Positions 48,380 to 61,854 of a stretch of 64,000 nt of DNA are shown one piece after another; the stretch's first letter is position 1; every line of letters starts with the position of its first letter. This stretch comes from Nemertoderma westbladi (lineage: Eukaryota; Xenacoelomorpha; Nemertodermatida; Nemertodermatidae), in the NCBI GenBank assembly GCA_032718475.1, contig JAUCBJ010000938.1:1-64000 (forward strand), in the 5' to 3' direction. A model generated the notes under the pieces. The model did not search any database, was not told the DNA's origin, and worked only from the letters and a program-made list of their open reading frames with translations. The position numbers and the translations under genes were made by a program.

Positions 48380-50990
48380 TCCTGACCAATTAATTTTATA
48401 GATACTAGCTTAGAGGTTCCTGGCCAATGGATCCTATAAAGACTAGCTGAGGGTTTCCTGGCCAATTTATCCTATAGAGACTAGCTGAGGGGTTCCTGGC
48501 CAATGTATCCTATAGAGACTAGCTGAGGGGTTCCTGGCCAATGTATCCTATAGAGACTAGCTGAGGGGTTCCTGACCAATTGATTTTATAGATACTAGCT
48601 TAGAGGTTCCTGGCCAATGTATCCTATAGAGACTAGCTTAGAGGTTCCTGGCCAATGGATCCTATAGAGACTAGTTGAGGGGTTCCTGGCCAATGTATCC
48701 TATAGAGACTAGCTGAGGGGTTCCTGACCAATTGATTTTATAGATACTAGCTTAGAGGTTCCTGGCCAATGTATCCTATAGAGACTAGCTGAGGGGTTCC
48801 TGACCAATTGATTTTATAGATACTAGCTTAGAGGTTCATGGCCAATGTATCCTATAGAGACTAGCTGAGGGGTTCCTGGCCAATGTATCCTATAGAGACT
48901 AGCTGAGGGGTTCCTGGCCAATGTATCCTATAGAGACTAGCTTAGGGGTTCCTGACCAATTGATTTTATAGATACTAGCTTAGAGGTTCCTGGCCAATGG
49001 ATCCTATAAAGACTAGCTGAGGGTTTCCTGGCCAATGTATCCTATAGAGACTAGCTGAGGGGTTCCTGGCCAATGTATCCTATAGAGACTAGCTGAGGGG
49101 TTCCTGACCAATTGATTTTATAGATACTAGCTTAGAGGTTCCTGGCCAATGTATCCTATAGAGACTAGCTGAGGGGTTCCTGGCCAATGGATCCTTTAGA
49201 GACTAGCTGATGGTTTCCTGACCAATGTATCCTATAGAGACTAGATGATGGTTTCCTGACCAATGTATCCTATAGAGACTAGCTGAGGGGTTCCTGGCCA
49301 ATGGATCCTATAAAGACTAGCTGAGGGTTTCCTGGCCAATGTATCCTATAGAGACTAGCTGAGGGGTTCCTGGCCAATGGATCCTATAAAGACTAGCTGA
49401 GGGTTTCCTGGCCAATGTATCCTATAGAGACTAGCTGAGGGGTTCCTGGCCAATGGATCCTATAAAGACTAGCTGAGGGTTTCCTGGCCAATGTATCCTA
49501 TAGAGACTAGCTGAGGGGTTCCTGGCCAATGTATCCTATAGAGACTAGCTGAGAGGTTCCTGGCCAATGGATCCTATAAAGACTAGCTGAGGGTTTCCTG
49601 GCCAATGTATCCTATAGAGACTAGCTGAGGGGTTCCTGGCCAATGGATCCTATAAAGACTAGCTGAGGGTTTCCTGGCCAATGTATCCTATAGAGAGTAG
49701 CTTAGAGGTTCCTGGCCAATGTATCCTATAGAGACTAGCTGAGAGGTTCCTGGCCAATGGATCCTATAAAGACTAGCTGAGGGTTTCCTGGCCAATGTAT
49801 CCTATAGAGAGTAGCTTAGAGGTTCCTGGCCAATGTATCCTATAGAGACTAGCTGAGGGTTTCCTGGCCAATGTATCCTATAGAGACTAGCTGAGGGTTT
49901 CCTGGCCAATGTATCCTATAGAGACTAGCTGATGGTTTCCTGGCCAATGGATCCTATAGAGACTAGCTGAGAGGTTCCTGGCCAATGGATCCTATAAAGA
50001 CTAGCTGAGGGTTTCCTGGCCAATGTATCCTATAGAGACTAGCTGAGGGGTTCCTGACCAATTGATTTTATAGATACTAGCTTAGAGGTTCCTGGCCAAT
50101 GGATCCTATAAAGACTAGCTTAGGGGTTCGTGGCCAATGTATCCTATAGAGACTAGCTGAGGGGTTCCTGGCCAATGTATCCTATAGAGACTAGCTGAGA
50201 GGTTCCTGGCCAATGGATCCTATAAAGACTAGCTGAGGGGTTCCTGGCCAATGTATCCTATAGAGACTAGCTGAGGGGTTCCTGGCCAATGTATCCTATA
50301 GAGACTAGCTGAGGGGTTCCTGGCCAATGTATCCTATAGAGACTAGCTGAGGGGTTCCTGGCCAATGTATCCTATAGTGACTAGCTGAGAGGTTCCTGAC
50401 CAATTGATTTTATAGATACTAGCTTAGAGGTTCCTGGCCAATGTATCCTATAGAGACTAGCTGAGGGGTTCCTGGCCAATGTATCCTATAGAGACTAGCT
50501 GAGGGGTTCCTGACCAATTGATTTTATAGATACTAGCTTAGAGGTTCCTGGCCAATGGATCCTATAAAGACTAGCTGAGGGTTTCCTGGCCAATGTATCC
50601 TATAGAGACTAGCTGAGGGGTTCCTGGCCAATGTATCCTATAGAGACTAGCTGAGGGGTTCCTGACCAATTGATTTTATAGATACTAGCTTAGAGGTTCC
50701 TGGCCAATGTATCCTATAGAGACTAGCTGAGGGGTTCCTGGCCAATGTATCCTATAGAGACTAGCTGAGGGGTTCCTGACCAATTGATTTTATAGATACT
50801 AGCTTAGAGGTTCCTGGCCAATGGATCCTATAAAGACTAGCTGAGGGTTTCCTGGCCAATGTATCCTATAGAGACTAGCTGAGGGGTTCCTGGCCAATGT
50901 ATCCTATAGAGACTAGCTGAGGGGTTCCTGGCCAATGTATCCTATAGAGACTAGCTGAGGGGTTCCTGACCAATTGATTTTATAGATACT
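48380..50990. repeat. Large higher-order block, first copy (partner about 58560-61854)
   Basis: The linked landmarks are CCAATTTATCC, CTAGTTGAGG, GAGGTTCATGG, CTAGATGATGG and two TAGAGAGTAGCTTAG units. They recur about 10.1 kb downstream in the same order. Offsets step from 10,180 to 10,104, 10,636 and 10,864 bp, and each step is a multiple of 38, meaning whole monomers were gained or lost. Confidence 0.75.
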
Positions 50991-53900
50991 AGCTTAGAGG
51001 TTCCTGGCCAATGTATCCTATAGAGACTAGCTGAGGGTTCCTGGCCAATGGATCCTATAGAGACTAGCTGAGGGGTTCCTGGCCAATGTATCCTATAGAG
51101 ACTAGCTGAGGGGTTCCTGACCAATTGATTTTATAGATACTAGCTTAGAGGTTCCTGGCCAATGTATCCTATAGAGACTAGCTGAGGGGTTCCTGACCAA
51201 TTGATTTTATAGATACTAGCTTAGAGGTTCATGGCCAATGTATCCTATAGAGACTAGCTGAGGGGTTCCTGGCCAATGTATCCTATAGAGACTAGCTGAG
51301 GGGTTCCTGGCCAATGTATCCTATAGAGACTAGCTGAGGGGTTCCTGGCCAATGTATCCTATAGAGACTAGCTGAGGGGTTCCTGGCCAATGTATCCTAT
51401 AGAGACTAGCTGAGGGGTTCCTGGCCAATGTATCCTATAGAGACTAGCTGAGGGGTTCCTGACCAATTGATTTTATAGATACTAGCTTAGAGGTTCCTGG
51501 CCAATGGATCCTATAAAGACTAGCTGAGGGTTTCCTGGCCAATGTATCCTATAGAGACTAGCTGAGGGGTTCCTGGCCAATGTATCCTATAGAGACTAGC
51601 TGAGGGGTTCCTGGCCAAGTATCCTATAGAGACTAGCTTAGGGGTTCCTGACCAATTGATTTTATAGATACTAGCTTAGAGGTTCCTGGCCAATGGATCC
51701 TATAAAGACTAGCTGAGGGTTTCCTGGCCAATGTATCCTATAGAGACTAGCTGAGGGGTTCCTGGCCAATGTATCCTATAGAGACTAGCTGAGGGGTTCC
51801 TGACCAATTGATTTTATAGATACTAGCTTAGAGGTTCCTGGCCAATGTATCCTATAGAGACTAGCTGAGGGGTTCCTGGCCAATGGATCCTTTAGAGACT
51901 AGCTGATGGTTTCCTGACCAATGTATCCTATAGAGACTAGCTGATGGTTTCCTGACCAATGTATCCTATAGAGACTAGCTGAGGGGTTCCTGGCCAATGG
52001 ATCCTATAGAGACTAGCTGAGGGTTTCCTGGCCAATGTATCCTATAGAGACTAGCTGAGGGGTTCCTGGCCAATGGATCCTATAGAGACTAGCTGAGGGT
52101 TTCCTGGCCAATGTATCCTATAGAGACTAGCTGAGGGGTTCCTGGCCAATGGATCCTATAGAGACTAGCTGAGGGTTTCCTGGCCAATGTATCCTATAGA
52201 GACTAGCTGAGGGGTTCCTGGCCAATGTATCCTATAGAGACTAGCTGAGAGGTTCCTGGCCAATGTATCCTATAGAGACTAGCTGAGGGTTTCCTGGCCA
52301 ATGTATCCTATAGAGACTAGCTGAGGGGTTCCTGGCCAATGGATCCTATAGAGACTAGCTGAGGGTTTCCTGGCCAATGTATCCTATAGAGAGTAGCTTA
52401 GAGGTTCCTGGCCAATGTATCCTATAGAGACTAGCTGAGAGGTTCCTGGCCAATGTATCCTATAAAGACTAGCTGAGGGTTTCCTGGCCAATGTATCCTA
52501 TAGAGACTAGCTGAGAGGTTCCTGGCCAATGTATCCTATAGAGACTAGCTGAGGGTTCCTGGCCAATGGATCCTATAAAGACTAGCTGAGGGTTTCCTGG
52601 CCAATGTATCCTATAGAGACTAGCTGAGAGGTTCCTGGCCAATGTATCCTATAGAGACTAGCTGAGGGGTTCCTGGCCAATGGATCCTATAAAGACTAGC
52701 TGAGGGTTTCCTGGCCAATGTATCCTATAGAGACTAGCTGAGAGGTTCCTGGCCAATGTATCCTATAGAGACTAGCTGAGAGGTTCCTGGCCAATGGATC
52801 CTATAGAGACTAGCTGAGGGGTTCCTGGCCAATGATCCTATAGAGACTAGCTGAGAGGTTCCTGGCCAATGTATCCTATAGAGACTAGCTGAGGGGTTCC
52901 TGGCCAATGTATCCTATAGAGACTAGCTGAGAGGTTCCTGGCCAATGTATCCTATAGAGACTAGCTGAGGGGTTCCTGGCCAATGTATCCTATAGAGACT
53001 AGCTGAGGGGTTCCTGGCCAATGTATCCTATAGAGACTAGCTGAGGGTTTCCTGGCCAATGTATCCTATAGAGACTAGCTGAGGGTTTCCTGGCCAATGG
53101 ATCCTATAGAGACTAGCTGAGAGGTTCCTGGCCAATGGATCCTATAGAGACTAGCTGAGGGTTTCCTGGCCAATGTATCCTATAGAGACTAGCTGAGGGG
53201 TTCCTGACCAATTGATTTTATAGATACTAGCTTAGAGGTTCCTGGCCAATGGATCCTATAAAGACTAGCTTAGGGGTTCCTGGCCAATGTATCCTATAGA
53301 GACTAGCTGAGGGGTTCCTGGCCAATGTATCCTATAGAGACTAGCTGAGAGGTTCCTGGCCAATGGATCCTATAAAGACTAGCTGAGGGGTTCCTGGCCA
53401 ATGTATCCTATAGAGACTAGCTGAGGGGTTCCTGGCCAATGTATCCTATAGAGACTAGCTGAGAGGTTCCTGGCCAATGGATCCTATAGAGACTAGCTGA
53501 GAGGTTCCTGGCCAATGGATCCTATAAAGACTAGCTGAGGGTTTCCTGGCCAATGTATCCTATAGAGACTAGCTGAGAGGTTCCTGGCCAATGTATCCTA
53601 TAGAGACTAGCTGAGGGGTTCCTGGCCAATGTATCCTATAGAGACTAGCTGAGAGGTTCCTGGCCAATGTATCCTATAGAGACTAGCTGAGAGGTTCCTG
53701 GCCAATGGATCCTATAGAGACTAGCTGAGGGTTTCCTGGCCAATGTATCCTATAGAGACTAGCTGAGGGGTTCCTGGCCAATGTATCCTATAGAGACTAG
53801 CTGAGGGGTTCCTGGCCAATGGATCCTATAGAGACTAGCTGAGGGGTTCCTGGCCAATGTATCCTATAGAGACTAGCTGAGAGGTTCCTGACCAATTGAT

Positions 53901-56900
53901 TTTATAGATACTAGCTTAGAGGTTCCTGGCCAATGTATCCTATAGAGACTAGCTGAGGGGTTCCTGGCCAATGTATCCTATAGAGACTAGCTGAGGGGTT
54001 CCTGACCAATTGATTTTATAGATACTAGCTTAGAGGTTCCTGGCCAATGTATCCTATAGAGACTAGCTGAGGGGTTCCTGGCCAATGTATCCTATAGAGA
54101 CTAGCTGAGGGGTTCCTGACCAATTGATTTTATAGATACTAGCTTAGAGGTTCCTGGCCAATGGATCCTATAAAGACTAGCTGAGGGGTTCCTGGCCAAT
54201 GTATCCTATAGAGACTAGCTGAGGGGTTCCTGGCCAATGTATCCTATAGAGACTAGCTGAGGGGTTCCTGACCAATTGATTTTATAGATACTAGCTTAGA
54301 GGTTCCTGGCCAATGGATCCTATAAAGACTAGCTGAGGGTTTCCTGGCCAATGTATCCTATAGAGACTAGCTGAGGGGTTCCTGGCCAATGTATCCTATA
54401 GAGACTAGCTGAGGGGTTCCTGACCAATTGATTTTATAGATACTAGCTTAGAGGTTCCTGGCCAATGTATCCTATAGAGACTAGCTGAGGGGTTCCTGGC
54501 CAATGGATCCTTTAGAGACTAGCTGATGGTTTCCTGACCAATGTATCCTATAGAGACTAGCTGATGGTTTCCTGACCAATGTATCCTATAGAGACTAGCT
54601 GAGGGGTTCCTGGCCAATGTATCCTATAGAGACTAGCTGAGGGGTTCCTGGCCAATGTATCCTATAGAGACTAGCTGAGGGGTTCCTGACCAATTGATTT
54701 TATAGATACTAGCTTAGAGGTTCCTGGCCAATGTATCCTATAGAGACTAGCTGAGGGGTTCCTGGCCAATGGATCCTTTAGAGACTAGCTGAGGGTTTCC
54801 TGGCCAATGTATCCTATAGAGACTAGCTGAGGGTTTCCTGACCAATGTATCCTATAGAGACTAGCTGATGGTTTCCTGACCAATGTATCCTATAGAGACT
54901 AGCTGAGGGGTTCCTGGCCAATGTATCCTATAGAGACTAGCTGAGGGGTTCCTGACCAATTGATTTTATAGATACTAGCTTAGAGGTTCCTGGCCAATGT
55001 ATCCTATAGAGACTAGCTGAGGGGTTCCTGGCCAATGTATCCTATAGAGACTAGCTGATGGTTTCCTGACCAATGTATCCTATAGAGACTAGCTGATGGT
55101 TTCCTGACCAATGTATCCTATAGAGACTAGCTGAGGGGTTCCTGGCCAATGTATCCTATAGAGACTAGCTGAGGGGTTCCTGGCCAATGTATCCTATAGA
55201 GACTAGCTGATGGTTTCCTGACCAATGTATCCTATAGAGACTAGCTGATGGTTTCCTGACCAATGTATCCTATAGAGACTAGCTGAGGGGTTCCTGGCCA
55301 ATGTATCCTATAGAGACTAGCTGAGGGGTTCCTGGCCAATGTATCCTATAGAGACTAGCTGATGGGTTCCTGGCCAATGTATCCTATAGAGACTAGCTGA
55401 GGGTTTCCTGGCCAATGTATCCTATAGAGACTAGCTGAGAGGTTCCTGGCCAATGTATCCTATAGAGACTAGCTGAGGGGTTCCTGGCCAATGTATCCTA
55501 TAGAGACTAGCTGAGAGGTTCCTGGCCAATGTATCCTATAGAGACTAGCTGAGAGGTTCCTGGCCAATGTATCCTATAGAGACTAGCTGAGGGGTTCCTG
55601 GCCAATGTATCCTATAGAGACTAGCTGAGGGTTTCCTGGCCAATGTATCCTATAGAGACTAGCTGAGGGGTTCCTGGCCAATGTATCCTATAGAGACTAG
55701 CTGAGGGTTTCCTGGCCAATGGATCCTATAGAGACTAGCTGAGAAGTTCCTGGCCAATGTATCCTATAGAGACTAGCTGAGGGTTTCCTGGCCAATGGAT
55801 CCTATAGAGACTAGCTGAGGGGTTCCTGGCCAATGTATCCTATAAAGACTAGCTGAGAGGTTCCTGGCCAATGTATCCTATAGAGACTAGCTGAGAGGTT
55901 CCTGGCCAATGGATCCTATAGAGACTAGCTGAGGGTTTCCTGGCCAATGTATCCTATAGAGACTAGCTGAGGGGTTCCTGGCCAATGGATCCTATAGAGA
56001 CTAGCTGAGAGGTTCCTGGCCAATGTATCCTATAGAGACTAGCTGAGAGGTTCCTGGCCAATGTATCCTATAGAGACTAGCTGAGAGGTTCCTGGCCAAT
56101 GTATCCTATAGAGACTAGCTGAGAGGTTCCTGGCCAATGTATCCTATAGAGACTAGCTGAGGGGTTCCTGGCCAATGGATCCTATAAAGACTAGCTGAGG
56201 GGTTCCTGGCCAATGTATCCTATAGAGACTAGCTGAGAGGTTCCTGGCCAATGTATCCTATAGAGACTAGCTGAGAGGTTCCTGGCCAATGTATCCTATA
56301 GAGACTAGCTGAGAGGTTCCTGGCCAATGTATCCTATAGAGACTAGCTGAGAGGTTCCTGGCCAATGTATCCTATAGAGACTAGCTGAGAGGTTCCTGGC
56401 CAATGTATCCTATAGAGACTAGATGAGGGGTTCCTGGCCAATGTATCCTATAGAGACTAGCTGAGGGTTTCCTGGCCAATGTATCCTATAGAGACTAGCT
56501 GATGGTTTCCTGACCAATGTATCCTATAGAGACTAGCTGAGGGTTTCCTGGCCAATGTATCCTATAGAGAGTAGCTTAGAGGTTCCTGGCCAATGTATCC
56601 TATAGAGACTAGCTGAGGGGTTCCTGGCCAATGTATCCTATAGAGACTAGCTGAGGGGTTCCTGGCCAATGTATCCTATAGAGACTAGCTGAGAGGTTCC
56701 TGACCAATGTATCCTATAGAGACTAGCTGAGGGTTTCCTGGCCAATGTATCCTATAGAGAGTAGCTTAGAGGTTCCTGACCAATGTATCCTATAGAGACT
56801 AGCTGAGGGTTTCCTGGCCAATGTATCCTATAGAGAGTAGCTTAGAGGTTCCTGACCAATGTATCCTATAGAGACTAGCTGAGGGGTTCCTGGCCAATGT

Positions 56901-57029
56901 ATCCTATAGAGACTAGCTGAGGGTTTCCTGGCCAATGTATCCTATAGAGACTAGCTGAGGGGTTCCTGGCCAATGGATCCTATAGAGACTAGCTGAGAGG
57001 TTCCTGGCCAATGTATCCTATAGAGACTA

Positions 57030-57500
57030 GCTGAGGGGTTCCTGACCAATTGATTTTATAGATACTAGCTTAGAGGTTCCTGGCCAATGGATCCTATAAA
57101 GACTAGCTGAGGGTTTCCTGGCCAATTTATCCTATAGAGACTAGCTGAGGGGTTCCTGGCCAATGTATCCTATAGAGACTAGCTGAGGGGTTCCTGGCCA
57201 ATGTATCCTATAGAGACTAGCTGAGGGGTTCCTGACCAATTGATTTTATAGATACTAGCTTAGAGGTTCCTGGCCAATGTATCCTATAGAGACTAGCTTA
57301 GAGGTTCCTGGCCAATGGATCCTATAGAGACTAGTTGAGGGGTTCCTGGCCAATGTATCCTATAGAGACTAGCTGAGGGGTTCCTGACCAATTGATTTTA
57401 TAGATACTAGCTTAGAGGTTCCTGGCCAATGTATCCTATAGAGACTAGCTGAGGGGTTCCTGACCAATTGATTTTATAGATACTAGCTTAGAGGTTCCTG
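57030..57500. repeat. Third partial copy of the CCAATTTATCC block
   Basis: The unit order from CCAATTTATCC through CTAGTTGAGG matches 58550-59020 at an offset of 1,520 bp (40 monomers), and also matches 48380-48840. It diverges after the GAGGTTC unit near 57490, where the rare CATGG change is absent. Confidence 0.75.
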
Positions 57501-58559
57501 GCCAATGTATCCTATAGAGACTAGCTGAGAGGTTCCTGGCCAATGGATCCTATAAAGACTAGCTGAGGGGTTCCTGGCCAATGTATCCTATAGAGACTAG
57601 CTGAGAGGTTCCTGGCCAATGGATCCTATAGAGACTAGCTGAGAGGTTCCTGGCCAATGTATCCTATAGAGACTAGCTGAGAGGTTCCTGGCCAATGTAT
57701 CCTATAGAGACTAGCTGAGAGGTTCCTGGCCAATGTATCCTATAGAGACTAGCTGAGAGGTTCCTGGCCAATGTATCCTATAGAGACTAGATGAGGGGTT
57801 CCTGGCCAATGTATCCTATAGAGACTAGCTGAGGGGTTCCTGGCCAATGTATCCTATAGAGACTAGCTGAGAGGTTCCTGACCAATGTATCCTATAGAGA
57901 CTAGCTGAGGGTTTCCTGGCCAATGTATCCTATAGAGACTAGCTGAGGGTTTCCTGGCCAATGTATCCTATAGAGACTAGCTGAGGGTTCCTGGCCAATT
58001 GTATCCTATAGAGACTAGCTGAGGGGTTCCTGGCCAATGTATCCTATAGAGACTAGCTGAGGGGTTCCTGGCCAATGTATCCTATAGAGACTAGCTGAGA
58101 GGTTCCTGACCAATGTATCCTATAGAGACTAGCTGAGGGTTTCCTGGCCAATGTATCCTATAGAGAGTAGCTTAGAGGTTCCTGACCAATGTATCCTATA
58201 GAGACTAGCTGAGGGGTTCCTGGCCAATGTATCCTATAGAGACTAGCTGAGGGTTTCCTGGCCAATGTATCCTATAGAGACTAGCTGAGGGGTTCCTGGC
58301 CAATGTATCCTATAGAGACTAGCTGAGGGTTTCCTGGCCAATGGATCCTATAGAGACTAGCTGAGGGGTTCCTGACCAATTGATTTTATAGATACTAGCT
58401 TAGAGGTTCCTGGCCAATGGATCCTATAAAGACTAGCTGAGGGTTTCCTGGCCAATTTATCCTATAGAGACTAGCTGAGGGGTTCCTGGCCAATGTATCC
58501 TATAGAGACTAGCTGAGAAGTTCCTGGCCAATGTATCCTATAGAGACTAGCTGAGGGGT

Positions 58560-61500
58560 TCCTGACCAATTGATTTTATAGATACTAGCTTAGAGGTTCC
58601 TGGCCAATGGATCCTATAAAGACTAGCTGAGGGTTTCCTGGCCAATTTATCCTATAGAGACTAGCTGAGGGGTTCCTGGCCAATGTATCCTATAGAGACT
58701 AGCTGAGGGGTTCCTGGCCAATGTATCCTATAGAGACTAGCTGAGGGGTTCCTGACCAATTGATTTTATAGATACTAGCTTAGAGGTTCCTGGCCAATGT
58801 ATCCTATAGAGACTAGCTTAGAGGTTCCTGGCCAATGGATCCTATAGAGACTAGTTGAGGGGTTCCTGGCCAATGTATCCTATAGAGACTAGCTGAGGGG
58901 TTCCTGACCAATTGATTTTATAGATACTAGCTTAGAGGTTCCTGGCCAATGTATCCTATAGAGACTAGCTGAGGGGTTCCTGACCAATTGATTTTATAGA
59001 TACTAGCTTAGAGGTTCATGGCCAATGTATCCTATAGAGACTAGCTGAGGGTTTCCTGGCCAATGTATCCTATAGAGACTAGCTGAGGGGTTCCTGGCCA
59101 ATGTATCCTATAGAGACTAGCTTAGGGGTTCCTGACCAATGGATCCTATAGAGACTAGCTGAGGGGTTCCTGGCCAATGTATCCTATAGAGACTAGCTGA
59201 GGGGTTCCTGACCAATTGATTTTATAGATACTAGCTTAGAGGTTCCTGGCCAATGTATCCTATAGAGACTAGCTGAGGGGTTCCTGGCCAATGGATCCTT
59301 TAGAGACTAGCTGATGGTTTCCTGACCAATGTATCCTATAGAGACTAGATGATGGTTTCCTGACCAATGTATCCTATAGAGACTAGCTGAGGGGTTCCTG
59401 GCCAATGGATCCTATAAAGACTAGCTGAGGGTTTCCTGGCCAATGTATCCTATAGAGACTAGCTGAGGGGTTCCTGGCCAATGGATCCTATAAAGACTAG
59501 CTGAGGGTTTCCTGGCCAATGTATCCTATAGAGACTAGCTGAGGGGTTCCTGGCCAATGGATCCTATAAAGACTAGCTGAGGGTTTCCTGGCCAATGTAT
59601 CCTATAGAGACTAGCTGAGGGGTTCCTGGCCAATGTATCCTATAGAGACTAGCTGAGAGGTTCCTGGCCAATGGATCCTATAAAGACTAGCTGAGGGTTT
59701 CCTGGCCAATGTATCCTATAGAGACTAGCTGAGGGGTTCCTGGCCAATGGATCCTATAAAGACTAGCTGAGGGTTTCCTGGCCAATGTATCCTATAGAGA
59801 GTAGCTTAGAGGTTCCTGGCCAATGTATCCTATAGAGACTAGCTGAGAGGTTCCTGGCCAATGGATCCTATAAAGACTAGCTGAGGGTTTCCTGGCCAAT
59901 GTATCCTATAGAGAGTAGCTTAGAGGTTCCTGGCCAATGTATCCTATAGAGACTAGCTGAGAGGTTCCTGGCCAATGGATCCTATAAAGACTAGCTGAGG
60001 GTTTCCTGGCCAATGTATCCTATAGAGACTAGCTTAGAGGTTCCTGGCCAATGTATCCTATAGAGACTAGCTGAGGGGTTCCTGGCCAATGGATCCTATA
60101 AAGACTAGCTGAGGGTTTCCTGGCCAATGTATCCTATAGAGACTAGCTGAGGGGTTCCTGGCCAATGTATCCTATAGAGACTAGCTGAGGGGTTCCTGGC
60201 CAATGTATCCTATAGAGACTAGCTGAGGGTTTCCTGGCCAATGTATCCTATAGAGACTAGCTGATGGTTTCCTGGCCAATGGATCCTATAGAGACTAGCT
60301 GAGAGGTTCCTGGCCAATGTATCCTATAGAGACTAGCTGAGGGGTTCCTGGCCAATGTATCCTATAGAGACTAGCTGAGGGGTTCCTGGCCAATGTATCC
60401 TATAGAGACTAGCTGAGGGGTTCCTGGCCAATGTATCCTATAGAGACTAGCTGAGGGGTTCCTGGCCAATGTATCCTATAGAGACTAGCTGAGGGTTTCC
60501 TGGCCAATGTATCCTATAGAGACTAGCTGAGGGTTTCCTGGCCAATGTATCCTATAGAGACTAGCTGATGGTTTCCTGGCCAATGGATCCTATAGAGACT
60601 AGCTGAGAGGTTCCTGGCCAATGGATCCTATAAAGACTAGCTGAGGGTTTCCTGGCCAATGTATCCTATAGAGACTAGCTGAGGGGTTCCTGACCAATTG
60701 ATTTTATAGATACTAGCTTAGAGGTTCCTGGCCAATGGATCCTATAAAGACTAGCTTAGGGGTTCCTGGCCAATGTATCCTATAGAGACTAGCTGAGGGG
60801 TTCCTGGCCAATGTATCCTATAGAGACTAGCTGAGAGGTTCCTGGCCAATGGATCCTATAAAGACTAGCTTAGGGGTTCCTGGCCAATGTATCCTATAGA
60901 GACTAGCTGAGGGGTTCCTGGCCAATGTATCCTATAGAGACTAGCTGAGATGTTCCTGGCCAATGGATCCTATAAAGACTAGCTGAGGGTTTCCTGGCCA
61001 ATGTATCCTATAGAGACTAGCTGAGGGGTTCCTGGCCAATGTATCCTATAGAGACTAGCTGAGATGTTCCTGGCCAATGGATCCTATAAAGACTAGCTGA
61101 GGGTTTCCTGGCCAATGTATCCTATAGAGACTAGCTGAGGGGTTCCTGGCCAATGTATCCTATAGAGACTAGCTGAGGGGTTCCTGGCCAATGTATCCTA
61201 TAGAGACTAGCTGAGGGGTTCCTGGCCAATGTATCCTATAGTGAATAGCTGAGAGGTTCCTGACCAATTGATTTTATAGATACTAGCTTAGAGGTTCCTG
61301 GCCAATGTATCCTATAGAGACTAGCTGAGGGGTTCCTGGCCAATGTATCCTATAGAGACTAGCTGAGGGGTTCCTGACCAATTGATTTTATAGATACTAG
61401 CTTAGAGGTTCCTGGCCAATGGATCCTATAAAGACTAGCTGAGGGTTTCCTGGCCAATGTATCCTATAGAGACTAGCTGAGGGGTTCCTGGCCAATGTAT

Positions 61501-61854
61501 CCTATAGAGACTAGCTGAGGGGTTCCTGACCAATTGATTTTATAGATACTAGCTTAGAGGTTCCTGGCCAATGTATCCTATAGAGACTAGCTGAGGGGTT
61601 CCTGGCCAATGTATCCTATAGAGACTAGCTGAGGGGTTCCTGACCAATTGATTTTATAGATACTAGCTTAGAGGTTCCTGGCCAATGGATCCTATAAAGA
61701 CTAGCTGAGGGTTTCCTGGCCAATGTATCCTATAGAGACTAGCTGAGGGGTTCCTGGCCAATGTATCCTATAGAGACTAGCTGAGGGGTTCCTGGCCAAT
61801 GTATCCTATAGAGACTAGCTGAGGGGTTCCTGACCAATTGATTTTATAGATACT
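58560..61854. repeat. Large higher-order block, second copy
   Basis: Partner of 48380-50990. It has the same ordered rare variants, with several whole-monomer insertions and deletions and with GGGGTTCC where the first copy has GGGGTTCG. It is longer than its partner by about 18 monomers. Confidence 0.7.
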
